This document shows positions 15,842-23,426 of a stretch of 24,176 bases of DNA, in pieces. Position 1 is the first letter of the stretch. Every line of letters starts with the position of its first letter. The stretch comes from Deltaproteobacteria bacterium UBA2957. Lineage in GTDB: Bacteria > Myxococcota_A > UBA796. The notes under the pieces were generated by a model. It saw only the letters and a list, made by a program, of their open reading frames with translations. It was not told the origin of the DNA and made no database searches. A program made the position numbers and the translations under genes. The DNA lies in NCBI GenBank assembly GCA_002348535.1, contig DEBL01000170.1, positions 1 through 24,176 on the forward strand. Direction: 5' to 3'.

Positions 15842-15847
15842 TATGCT
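15842..15847 (+). promoter_or_regulatory. Possible -10 box for the plus-strand operon
   Basis: TATGCT at 15842-15847 resembles a -10 element (four of six consensus bases) and lies 6 bp before the proposed GTG start at 15854. If used, the transcript would begin at or near that start codon, so the first gene would be leaderless. I see no convincing -35 box at the right distance. Confidence 0.22.
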
Positions 15848-15853
15848 TCTGCC

Positions 15854-16537
15854 GTGAGATCTTCCCGAAAAGGCCCTGAGTCCAACAAACGCACATCGAC
15901 ATCCCACCGGTCTGCATCCAGTGTTGAGTCCGATTCCAGCGGTGAAGCTGCACAATTAAAGAAAATCGCGAAGTTCATGGGCAATTCGCATGTCGGCTCG
16001 TCGCTCAACAGTTCTGCGGGCCAACGGGACTCCTTGTTGGCGCATATCTGTGAACGCTTGGCGGCTTTGGAGCGCGCGCAGTCCAAAGAGCGGCAAGCCA
16101 TGACCAAAGAACGGGAATGGTTCAAAGGGGTGGCGAAGGGTGCCGAGGGCTATCACCTCCCCGACCTGACTCGGTGGCACGAGAGTGCAGAGCTGTACAA
16201 ACAAGCCGGTAATGCACTGTGCAATGGTCAACTGGGACGGGGGGCGGACCTCCTCCGCCAAGCAGAAGCCGCCGAACAAGCCGCATTCGAAAGCGTCCCG
16301 GTGTTTGTGCAAAACACCTTTTCGGAACAGGAAGCCGCCAGCGCAAGCCCAGAACAAGCCCGATTCATCGATGATGAGGCGTCCTGCACAGGATGCAGTC
16401 GACCCGCCGACCTCAAGGTGGCCGATCGCATCCTTGCGGTCTCCGACAAAATGGATGCCAGCCCACCGCTTCCAAAACGAAAACTGCGCTGGTTTGACGA
16501 GGAACTCGCGGAGGAAGAGACCGACGATGACGAATGA
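15854..16537 (+). CDS. Conserved-looking protein of unknown function in the eCIS accessory operon
   Basis: A 227-residue cytoplasmic protein that I cannot assign. Residues about 1-35 are Ser- and Lys-rich and probably disordered. Residues about 60-90 form a charged helix (ERLAALERAQSKERQAMTKEREWF). The best candidate for a conserved core is WFKGVAKGAEGYHLPDLTRW followed by HESAELYKQAGNALCNGQLGRGADLLRQAEAAEQAAFE (about residues 88-145), which looks like a helical-hairpin, TPR-like unit. A CxxC (SCTGCSRP) follows, and the tail is acidic (ELAEEETDDDE). GTG 15854 is the first start outside the divergent gene; no Shine-Dalgarno precedes it. ATG at 15977 is an alternative but would remove part of the helical region. 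It overlaps the start of the M20 gene by 11 bp, which indicates co-translation. Confidence 0.72.
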   Translation: MRSSRKGPESNKRTSTSHRSASSVESDSSGEAAQLKKIAKFMGNSHVGSSLNSSAGQRDSLLAHICERLAALERAQSKERQAMTKEREWFKGVAKGAEGYHLPDLTRWHESAELYKQAGNALCNGQLGRGADLLRQAEAAEQAAFESVPVFVQNTFSEQEAASASPEQARFIDDEASCTGCSRPADLKVADRILAVSDKMDASPPLPKRKLRWFDEELAEEETDDDE

Positions 16538-17681
16538 TATCGTCGACATTCTCGACGCGCTCATCGGTGTTCCAACCACCCACAACCACCCGGTCACAGG
16601 CATTGCATCGTTATTGGCAAGTCGGGCTGAAGATGCAGGAGCGCATGTCGAGAGCATCGAATCCAGCCCCGGCAAACAGAATGTGATCGCTCGCTTCGGG
16701 CCGAAGGGCACCGACGGACTGGTGATCAGCGGCCACATGGATGTGGTTCCCACTGACGGTCAGCCATGGACCTCAGACCCGTACGCACTGACTGAACGGG
16801 ATGGTATTCTGTACGGTCGAGGCACGGCTGACATGAAGGGTTTCATTGCCACAATCACCGCCCTTCTGCCCCAGCTACCCGTTGCCGATTTCAAACGAGA
16901 GCTTGTCTTGATCTGGACCCATGATGAGGAGATCGGGTGTGTCGGGTCGGGCAAGCTAGCCACTGCATATACCGATCCGCTGCCATCCCAAGCTTGGATC
17001 GGAGAACCGACCGGATTCCTGCCTTGTCGCATGCACCCCGGTCACACCACCGTCAGTATCCGATGCACGGGACGTGCTGCCCATAGTTCTAAGCCGGGCC
17101 TCGGTTTTAATGCCATTCACGTGGCGAGCCGAGTGGTCGCCCAACTGGAAACACTCGCCTCAACGTGGCGAAGCCAGAACCGCTTCAGCGAGCACTTGGC
17201 GAGCCCGTTTACCGTGATGAACATTGGACAAATTCACGGTGGCACCGCAGTGAACATCGTTCCCGATCAATGCACGATTCGGGTCGGACTGCGTCCATTG
17301 CCCGGAGATCAAGCCATCGAGCGGGTCGCCGAAATCACCGATTGCCTGAACGCAGTCCGTCAACATGCGCGGTTCGGGGGTGGAGAGATCGCGATCGATG
17401 TCGATCAAATTGCGCCTGCGCTGCTCACCCCATCAGGCACAGCACTCGAACGCGCACTGTGCGCCCACAGTCCGCACTCTGAAGCCACCGGTGTACCCTT
17501 CGCAACCGATGGCGGTAACTTCCAGGAAATGGGCATAGCCAGCCTTGTGTTCGGACCCGGAGCGATCGATGTGGCCCACAAGGCAGACGAGCACATTGAC
17601 CCCAAAGAGTTGGTTCAGTGCGGGCGAGTTGCCGCGGATCTAATCCATCGGTTCTGTGTCACGAGCGCGTCAGACGCTTGA
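16527..17681 (+). CDS. argE: M20 family metallohydrolase, ArgE/acetylornithine deacetylase-like
   Basis: A 384-residue zinc hydrolase of the M20 family. The ligand set is visible: SGHMDVVP (His70, with Asp72), GRGTADMKGF (Asp102), HDEEIGCVG (Glu134 as general base, Glu135), IGEPTGF, and near the end GPGAIDVAHKADEHI (His ligand). A dimerisation domain lies between, with AAHSSKPGLGFNAI and INGG-like IHGGTAVNIVP. The motif order and spacing agree with ArgE, which removes the acetyl group from N-acetylornithine in arginine synthesis. Related enzymes act on dipeptides, succinyl-diaminopimelate or acyl-amino acids, so the substrate is inferred, and the symbol denotes the family. ATG 16527 lies 11 bp inside the previous gene. 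Its home in an eCIS operon, away from arginine genes, is unexpected. Confidence 0.88.
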   Translation: MTNDIVDILDALIGVPTTHNHPVTGIASLLASRAEDAGAHVESIESSPGKQNVIARFGPKGTDGLVISGHMDVVPTDGQPWTSDPYALTERDGILYGRGTADMKGFIATITALLPQLPVADFKRELVLIWTHDEEIGCVGSGKLATAYTDPLPSQAWIGEPTGFLPCRMHPGHTTVSIRCTGRAAHSSKPGLGFNAIHVASRVVAQLETLASTWRSQNRFSEHLASPFTVMNIGQIHGGTAVNIVPDQCTIRVGLRPLPGDQAIERVAEITDCLNAVRQHARFGGGEIAIDVDQIAPALLTPSGTALERALCAHSPHSEATGVPFATDGGNFQEMGIASLVFGPGAIDVAHKADEHIDPKELVQCGRVAADLIHRFCVTSASDA

Positions 17682-17728
17682 CCAACGCTTCGGACGTGAG
17701 CACACTGGGAGCACAACTACGGAGCGAC

Positions 17729-18364
17729 ATGGCCAAGAAGAACCGCGAAGACCGCGCCGTTGACCGCATCGAGGACCGACTCGACCGGTCTGAATTGCGG
17801 CGTGTCGCCATGCCCGATGGCGGAGAGGTGTATCGCGGGGAGGTCGCAACGCGAGCCCTTGAATCGCTCGGCGCGCGCGCCTTCACCGTTGATCGCACCA
17901 TCATCGTCGGGGACGACTTCGACCCGTATGCTGCCGAGGATGCAGCCTTGTACGCGCACGAGATGTACCACGTTGAAGCCGGTGACGGCGGCGGCGGTGG
18001 GGGCGGCGATAACTTCCGCGACGCAGAGGAGATCGCCGCCAGAGCGGTCGAATCTCTCGTTCTGCAACGCGCAGCGGCAGGCGGAATTGAAGCCGGGTAT
18101 GCCGCGGGTGCGGGCGCGCGAAAGGGAGGGCTGCAAAGCGGAGAAGACGGCGCATCCGTTGGTGCTCGAGGCAAGGACCCGAACTCTCACGATGACGGCA
18201 CTCAGCAAGACCGGACACCGGAGGATGGCTACAGCGCCCTGCTCGCTCAGGGGTGGACACACTCGGAGATCGTCGAGCACCTCAGCCGGCAAGTGCTTCG
18301 CATGATCGATGAACAAACTGAACTCAAGAGCACGCGGGCCGGGAACAACAAGGGGTTCGCCTAA
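17729..18364 (+). CDS. DUF4157-like HExxH protein (eCIS-associated metallopeptidase-like core)
   Basis: A 211-residue protein. Residues about 33-106 follow the DUF4157 layout: ALESLGARAFTVDRTIIVGDDFDPYAAEDAALYAHEMYHVE corresponds to the usual LGARA-T-G-DI-FG-...-LLAHELTHVVQ. Zinc-binding HExxH is present as His77-Glu78-x-x-His81. A third ligand may come from DAEEIAARAVE (Glu100 or Glu101). Seven Gly residues (87-93) follow the motif directly. The C-terminal half is Gly/Asp-rich, then a helical end (YSALLAQGWTHSEIVEHLSRQVLRMIDEQ). DUF4157 domains are strongly linked to eCIS loci and may serve as cargo, processing or loading factors; catalysis is unproven. ATG 17729 has GGAG 4 nt upstream; GTG 17696 is an alternative. 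It lies 3 bp before the ATPase start. Confidence 0.82.
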   Translation: MAKKNREDRAVDRIEDRLDRSELRRVAMPDGGEVYRGEVATRALESLGARAFTVDRTIIVGDDFDPYAAEDAALYAHEMYHVEAGDGGGGGGGDNFRDAEEIAARAVESLVLQRAAAGGIEAGYAAGAGARKGGLQSGEDGASVGARGKDPNSHDDGTQQDRTPEDGYSALLAQGWTHSEIVEHLSRQVLRMIDEQTELKSTRAGNNKGFA

Positions 18365-18367
18365 ACC

Positions 18368-20458
18368 GTGGCCACCATCTTCGAAGAACTGGCGAAACGC
18401 CTCCGGCGCATTGACCTGCTTCTGTTGAGGGCCGTACGGCGGCAGCGCGCTCGGCCATCGATGCGAGCGAAGGGTCAGTTCTGGGGATCTGTCATCACCG
18501 ATGATGAGGTCGATGCCCTGCTGCGGGCCCATGGCGAGATTGACTACCCCGCAGGCGCGGATGGGATGGATGACGCAATCGGCGCCAGTTCCGCCATCCG
18601 TGACGACCCAAGCGGACGTTTTGGTCGTTTGGTCCGCGCGCTCGATCTCGACGGAGATGACGCGGACCTCGTCATGCTGTCCATCGCGCCGGAAATCAGT
18701 GCCGGGTACGGCAAAATCTTTGCGTACCTCAATGACAACTTGAATCAGGCCTACCTGACCGTCGACTTGGCGACCCGCGTGCTGCGAACCGAGCGGCAAC
18801 AGCGCCTCGCCCTGCAGGCTCGGTTGATGAAAGGCGCTCCCTTGATTCAGAATCGCCTGCTCTTGCTCAACCCCGAAGAAGGTGTAGAGACGCATACGGC
18901 TCGCCGGCTCCACCCAAGCAGTCGCCTCCTGCAGTGGCTGTTGGAAGAGCAAGAGCTCCCCGAAAGCGTGGGATTCAAGCCCATCGATACGGGCGGGGAT
19001 GTCTTCACGCCCGCCGCAACGGCGGACCGCCTCGAGCAGATCAACAGTTCGCTGCACCGGCCCGTCACGCTCGTGATTACCGGCAGCACTCTTGGGTCCC
19101 GTGAGGGGGTCGCCATCGACATCGCAAAGCGCACCGGTCGCCCCTTGGTGCGAGTCGACCTCGACCGCTGCCGCCAATACATCGAGCAGCCTTATGACCT
19201 GATCAGAGAGTTGCGCTTGTCTGGCGCGTTGCCGTACCTGATCAATGTCTCCGACCAGCAAGAAGACCCCATGCTGCGCATCCAAGTGCAGCGGCTCGGC
19301 GCCGCGGTCGCCAAACTCCCCTACCCGGTGTTGGTTGGCGGAACGGATCGACGCTCCGTGGCCGCACTCCTCGGCGGCGATCGGCCAAGCCTTACCGTGC
19401 AAGTCCAGCGCTCAACCCTCGACGAGCGAATCAAGGCATGGACCGATGCGATGACTCGGCGAGGGTGGAGCACCCAGAAGGGCGAAGACGTGGCCGAACG
19501 TTTTTATTCAGTGGGCGGTACAACCATCCATCAAGTCTTGGAGCGTGCTGCAGCGGAATGCGGGGGTAAAGAGCCCACGCTCGACGCGATGTGGGCGGCT
19601 GCGCGGGAGTGCTCTCGTCCAGAGTTTCAGGGTCTCGCCGAGCACATCGTGCCTCGCTACACTTGGGATGACCTGATCTTGTCCGACAAGATCAAGAATC
19701 AACTCCAACATCTGGTCAACTACCTCGCCGAGCAAGAGACGGTATTCCATCGATGGGGTGCGCGAAGCATTCGCGCCCGGGGCTATGGAATCAAGGCGCT
19801 CTTGTCCGGCGGCCCGGGTACCGGGAAGACCATGGCGGCGGAGGTCATTGCCGGAACACTCGGCCTTGACCTGTTTCGCGTCGATCTCTCATCTGTCATC
19901 AGTCGATGGGTGGGAGAAACCGAGAAGAACCTAAAGGAAGTGTTCGATGCAGCAGAGGGAGGGACCGCAGTATTGCTGTTTGATGAGGCCGACTCACTGT
20001 TCGGGAGTCGAGGCGAGGTCAAGCAAGCCCAAGACCGGTTTGCGAACCAAGAGGTGAGCTTTTTGCTGCAGCGACTCGAGGTTTTCGAAGGCTGCGCGAT
20101 TCTCACCACAAACCTTCAAGAGAACATCGATGAAGCCTTCTTGCGGCGGTTTGGGGCCGTCATCGAGTTTCCGATGCCCTCTATCGAACAGCGCAAACGA
20201 TTGTGGGCCCGCGCCATTCCAAAAGGCGCGCCACGAAACGCCGACTTGGACCTCGATGCGATCGCAAAGCAGTTCACCATCGCCGGTGGTTCCATCATCA
20301 ACTCGGCCATCAACGCCTGCATTCTGGCGTCCACGCTGAAGGAAGACGTCGCGATGAAACACATCGTGACCGCGGTTGCACAGGAGTACATCAAGATGGG
20401 CAAACAGGTCACGCCGGTCCACTTCGGGGAGTGGTACACCTTCGTCCGCGATCTATGA
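18368..20458 (+). CDS. AAA+ ATPase of the eCIS (Afp15/Pvc15-like)
   Basis: A 696-residue ATPase with two AAA-like modules. The C-terminal one is intact: Walker A GGPGTGKT (481-488), Walker B VLLFDEADS (Asp539, Glu540), sensor 1 CAILTTNLQENID, an arginine-finger region FLRRFGAVIEFPMP, and a lid helix with GGSIINSAINACILAS. An upstream module (about 233-330) looks degenerate: VTLVITGSTLGSREGVAIDIAKRTGRPLVRVDL has the strand-loop-helix shape without the P-loop Lys-Thr. Residues 1-200 are helical and probably regulatory. This arrangement is that of the eCIS ATPase, required in Afp/PVC for particle assembly or cargo loading. GTG 18368 gives the start; AAGGGG lies upstream at a somewhat long spacing. 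It is the last gene of the plus-strand operon. Confidence 0.93.
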   Translation: MATIFEELAKRLRRIDLLLLRAVRRQRARPSMRAKGQFWGSVITDDEVDALLRAHGEIDYPAGADGMDDAIGASSAIRDDPSGRFGRLVRALDLDGDDADLVMLSIAPEISAGYGKIFAYLNDNLNQAYLTVDLATRVLRTERQQRLALQARLMKGAPLIQNRLLLLNPEEGVETHTARRLHPSSRLLQWLLEEQELPESVGFKPIDTGGDVFTPAATADRLEQINSSLHRPVTLVITGSTLGSREGVAIDIAKRTGRPLVRVDLDRCRQYIEQPYDLIRELRLSGALPYLINVSDQQEDPMLRIQVQRLGAAVAKLPYPVLVGGTDRRSVAALLGGDRPSLTVQVQRSTLDERIKAWTDAMTRRGWSTQKGEDVAERFYSVGGTTIHQVLERAAAECGGKEPTLDAMWAAARECSRPEFQGLAEHIVPRYTWDDLILSDKIKNQLQHLVNYLAEQETVFHRWGARSIRARGYGIKALLSGGPGTGKTMAAEVIAGTLGLDLFRVDLSSVISRWVGETEKNLKEVFDAAEGGTAVLLFDEADSLFGSRGEVKQAQDRFANQEVSFLLQRLEVFEGCAILTTNLQENIDEAFLRRFGAVIEFPMPSIEQRKRLWARAIPKGAPRNADLDLDAIAKQFTIAGGSIINSAINACILASTLKEDVAMKHIVTAVAQEYIKMGKQVTPVHFGEWYTFVRDL

Positions 20459-20463
20459 GAGGT

Positions 20464-21342
20464 TCAGTCCGCTGTCGGCTCGATGCGTTCACCGTCTGGA
20501 CCAATGCGCGCCACCCATCCTGAGAACCGACTTCGCTCCTTTCCGGTGATGCCCTCAAGGTTTGCGGCTGCGTACTGGATCTCATTGCTGGATTCACTCC
20601 AGTCGATGACCCCCAAGGCTGTGTTGAACTGAGCCCGTCCCGACCCCGTCACGTGCAGCATCGTCGATGTCCCTTGCTCGATGGTCGCACCTTCAGCCAC
20701 CGTGCCGCGTCCCGTGCTCTCCACGCGAGCGGTGGGTCCGTCCCATCGAGTCACAGAATGCTTGAGCGCAACACTGCCAGATGTGCCTTGATTGGTCATG
20801 AGCGTCATCGACAAAGGCACGCCTTTCCGCTTCCATTTTTTGCCCTTGTCGACCCCATCCTTTGGTAGTTGAAGGTCGAGCGGCGCCAACGCGCGCTGAA
20901 TCATCTGAAGCAGGCCGTCTTGTATGCGGGCAGCGCGGCTCGTCTTGAGTGGAGGGCCGGGTTCAAGATCTATCGAACTGAATCGTCCGTCAGCCCGCAT
21001 CTCAATGAACAACTTGCGGCCCTGAAGTCGGGTCGCGTCCCGACTCATGATCGCCGCGAGCGTATCTTCTTCACCCGCCACAGCGACGCCGCGAAACTCG
21101 ACCGTGTCCATCGTGCAGGTCACTGCTGTGCGCTTGCCTGCGGGTACTCCGGAGCAGCGTATGTCCATCAACATCATCTGCTTCGTCGCTCGGGCAACAT
21201 CATTCTCTTCCGCATACCAGCGGCGGCCACGGGGAGTCTCCACCACGCTCTCCACGTGATAGGCCACGCTCTCCCCTGGCGACCAACGCCATTCAAGGCC
21301 GGCATTCGCGGATGCAATCGATGTCCATACTAGCCAAAACAT
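20464..21342 (-). CDS. Secreted hypothetical protein, beta-rich
   Basis: A 292-residue protein of no family I recognise. The N-terminus MFWLVWTSIASANA is hydrophobic with an A-x-A cleavage site before GLEW, so it is probably exported; the n-region unusually has no Lys or Arg. The mature part alternates beta-strands (ESVAYHVESVVETP, RTAVTCTMDTVEFRGVAV, RKLFIEMRADGRFSSIDLEP) with a helix LLQMIQRALAPLDLQLP and a GKKWKRKGVPL segment. Two Cys residues (in DIRCSGV and VTCTMD) may pair in the periplasm. It is 19 bp downstream of the outer-membrane barrel gene and likely co-transcribed. A GGGGAGA ribosome-binding site precedes ATG 21342, right after a C8 tract. Its stop lies 5 bp from that of the ATPase. 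Confidence 0.78.
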   Translation of the reverse strand: MFWLVWTSIASANAGLEWRWSPGESVAYHVESVVETPRGRRWYAEENDVARATKQMMLMDIRCSGVPAGKRTAVTCTMDTVEFRGVAVAGEEDTLAAIMSRDATRLQGRKLFIEMRADGRFSSIDLEPGPPLKTSRAARIQDGLLQMIQRALAPLDLQLPKDGVDKGKKWKRKGVPLSMTLMTNQGTSGSVALKHSVTRWDGPTARVESTGRGTVAEGATIEQGTSTMLHVTGSGRAQFNTALGVIDWSESSNEIQYAAANLEGITGKERSRFSGWVARIGPDGERIEPTAD

Positions 21343-21349
21343 GTGGTCT

Positions 21350-21361
21350 CCCCGGGGGGGG
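21350..21361 (-). promoter_or_regulatory. C8 tract joined to the ribosome-binding site (CCCCCCCCGGGG)
   Basis: Read on the minus strand, eight C bases directly after the stop codon of the barrel gene run into GGGGAGA, the Shine-Dalgarno of the next gene. The C-run can pair with the GGGG, and a homopolymer of this length can change length during replication, so it could tune translation of the downstream gene. Confidence 0.35.
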
Positions 21362-23350
21362 TCAAAAGGTAAAGCCCGCTCCTACGGTTAGCCCAAATAC
21401 TGGCATAATGACTCCCTCCCCGTTGTCTTCCTCCTCACCGCGATTCCGAACTCCGTCCATGTTCAAATCGCCTGCGGCAATATTGCGCTGAATGGAGTTG
21501 GGTGCAGCAAGCGAAAAGCCACCGCGAAGGTCAGCATCAAAAATCGGTCGCACGCGCTTGTTGAAGTCACCAAACCGGGGCTGCAGCGCCCATCCGGCAT
21601 GCAACGTCGACTGCCAAGCATGGGGAAGGTTGGTGTATCCGTTTCGCCACTGCAGCCGAGGCCCGAACCCAATCCCTGCGTCGCGACCGAATACACCGCC
21701 GAGCCCAAGATAAACGTGACGGTTCCAGTGGGTGACATGGTACAGCTCATCGTCGCCACATGCCCCATCCTTCACGCCGAGCGGTGAGTCGGGGTCTTTC
21801 TGCCCGCAGGCGACGGCGTAGGGTTTGTAGGCCGCCTGATGGCGAGGCAAGTAGTACCGCTCAATCCAGTCCTCACCGCTCCGCGTGTTGAGTCCAAACT
21901 CCCAGCCGAGAGAGGCCATGAATCGGTTGTAGTGGGCCCGAAGTTCAAAGTTGAAAGGAACAAACGCGTTCTTGAGCGCCCCGTCAAACCGCTGGGTCAG
22001 TCCTCGGCTAATGTCGAGGGTGTTCTCATCGCTGAGGTCCGTATCAAAGCTGGCCGTGGCTCCGTTGAACATGGCCCCCGACGAGAACAGGAGTGCAAAC
22101 CGAACCGGAAACCCGTCTCCGCCATTTGAAACGAGCCGGAGGTGGCCAGCATCCCGAACGTACCGCCAAATGTAGGTCTTGTTGGGATTCCCCTTCTCCG
22201 CCACCGCGATGTAGATTTCAGCTTTTGGATGCAACTTTTGGTAAATCGCCAAGTAGGCGAGAATGTCGCCGTCAACTTCAGCGATGCACTCGTTTTTATA
22301 CAGGAACAGTTGCTGAATAAAGTCGACACCCATCTTTTTTCGAGCGGTCTCGCGCACGAAGTAGACGTTCTCATCGAACTTTACAGTTTCGAGCCGCTCG
22401 CTCATGCCGTGGCCACTGTCCATTCGCTTCAAATAGATGTCGGTGCGTCCAAGGTAGCCATCCAACTGAGCGTTGTCGTCGAGCGTCACTGGAAGCCCGT
22501 TGACGAGCACCTCATAGTTCTGCGGGAACACTTTCGGGTTGAACATGTCCTCCAGCTCAAAATCCAACTTGAAGGATGGATACTGACCTTGTTGCAGCTG
22601 CTTCAGGTAGTGAGTGACAGAGTCCCGAATGTACGCCGATGGAATCTCGGACATCAGCGCGGGCTCTTGGGACGCCAAAAGCGCCGCCAGATAGTGGTAG
22701 TAGTTCACCGGATAGCGGCCTGCGAGCGCCTCAAAGAACGGCGCAGTCGCGTGGTTGGCGTTTTCCGCGGCATACCCGATCGACAAGTACAACATAAAAA
22801 GAGGCTTGCGGAGTTCAGGTCTGTCGACAAACCAGATCTGTTCTCCAATCTCCCGCAACTGGGCCGCCCGAATTCCCCACTCCGCCGGGGTCATCGAGTC
22901 GTATGGTCGCGCCAGGGTCTGCTGGGCTTCGGCAATCAAGCCCGGCACATTCGAGTCGGGCACCTTGGCGGGCTGCTGAACCGGAATCACAGTTCGATCT
23001 TTCACTTTGCGCCCGGCTTGATACAAATCAACCTCGGGAAAGAACATGGCATCGGGACGGGCAATCGCCGATTTTGTGTTTCGAACCACGGCCTCATTTG
23101 TGTAGCCCGCAGACGTCCCCTCCCACTTCAGCACCACAACCCGCGCCAGTTTCTCCTTCCTGCGCGCCTCCTCAGCGGCGTCCGCCGCTTCTTCCTCAGC
23201 GGTCTTTTCCTCTTTGCTCTTGCGCTTGCCCTGTTCCTTCTTTCCACGCTTGACCGCTTGCGTTGAAGGCGCACGGCCGACGGGAGGTGCCGCAGCGTTT
23301 GCAGGCGTTCCCAGAGCAAGCGAAGCGGAAAATAGCAACGTGAGCATCAT
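21362..23350 (-). CDS. Exported protein with C-terminal outer-membrane beta-barrel-like domain
   Basis: A 662-residue envelope protein. It starts with a signal peptide (MMLTLLFSASLALGTPANA, about 19 residues). A highly charged segment follows (about 34-66; GKKEQGKRKSKEEKTAEEEAADAAEEARRKEK), likely a coiled coil or linker. Residues about 65-410 form a soluble region with aromatic helices (FMLYLSIGYAAENANHATAPFFEALAG, VNYYHYLAALLA). From about residue 400, alternating amphipathic strands (HLRLVSNGGDGFPVRFALLFSSG, YNRFMASLGWEFGL, HVYLGLGGVFGRDAGIGFGPRLQWRNG, STLHAGWALQPRFG) end in LTVGAGFTF; the final Phe is the usual barrel-assembly signal. An EF-hand-like loop DLNMDGVRNRGE lies at 628-639. Four Cys are paired closely in two spots. 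I know no named family. AGGGGA precedes ATG 23350. Confidence 0.78.
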   Translation of the reverse strand: MMLTLLFSASLALGTPANAAAPPVGRAPSTQAVKRGKKEQGKRKSKEEKTAEEEAADAAEEARRKEKLARVVVLKWEGTSAGYTNEAVVRNTKSAIARPDAMFFPEVDLYQAGRKVKDRTVIPVQQPAKVPDSNVPGLIAEAQQTLARPYDSMTPAEWGIRAAQLREIGEQIWFVDRPELRKPLFMLYLSIGYAAENANHATAPFFEALAGRYPVNYYHYLAALLASQEPALMSEIPSAYIRDSVTHYLKQLQQGQYPSFKLDFELEDMFNPKVFPQNYEVLVNGLPVTLDDNAQLDGYLGRTDIYLKRMDSGHGMSERLETVKFDENVYFVRETARKKMGVDFIQQLFLYKNECIAEVDGDILAYLAIYQKLHPKAEIYIAVAEKGNPNKTYIWRYVRDAGHLRLVSNGGDGFPVRFALLFSSGAMFNGATASFDTDLSDENTLDISRGLTQRFDGALKNAFVPFNFELRAHYNRFMASLGWEFGLNTRSGEDWIERYYLPRHQAAYKPYAVACGQKDPDSPLGVKDGACGDDELYHVTHWNRHVYLGLGGVFGRDAGIGFGPRLQWRNGYTNLPHAWQSTLHAGWALQPRFGDFNKRVRPIFDADLRGGFSLAAPNSIQRNIAAGDLNMDGVRNRGEEEDNGEGVIMPVFGLTVGAGFTF

Positions 23351-23370
23351 GATGAAGTCCCCTAACGCAC

Positions 23371-23395
23371 CGGATCCGGGGTGAGTCCAGACTCA
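23371..23395. promoter_or_regulatory. Two adjacent dyad sequences in a 76-bp intergenic gap
   Basis: A 10-bp palindrome CCGGATCCGG (23371-23380 region) and a 14-bp inverted repeat TGAGTC-CA-GACTCA (23382-23395) lie side by side between the partial membrane-protein gene and the barrel gene. They could form an operator or short RNA hairpins. No U-run follows, so a terminator is not shown. Confidence 0.25.
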
Positions 23396-23426
23396 GAACC
23401 GTACCATTCGTGCGAACTCGATGGGC

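Noticed and set aside
17988..18008. The glycine-coding G-rich run in the DUF4157 gene as a phase-variable tract.
   Set aside because: It is a mix of GGC, GGT and GGG codons, not a pure homopolymer, with the longest G-run too short and in a protein loop.
17717..19402. A 561-codon open frame on the minus strand opposite the DUF4157 and ATPase genes.
   Set aside because: The opposite strand encodes clear DUF4157 and AAA+ proteins over the same bases. The minus frame has no recognisable motif and is explained by GC-rich codon bias.
22142..23266. A 374-codon plus-strand frame opposite the barrel gene.
   Set aside because: The minus strand carries a signal peptide, amphipathic strands and a terminal Phe; the plus frame is an antisense shadow.
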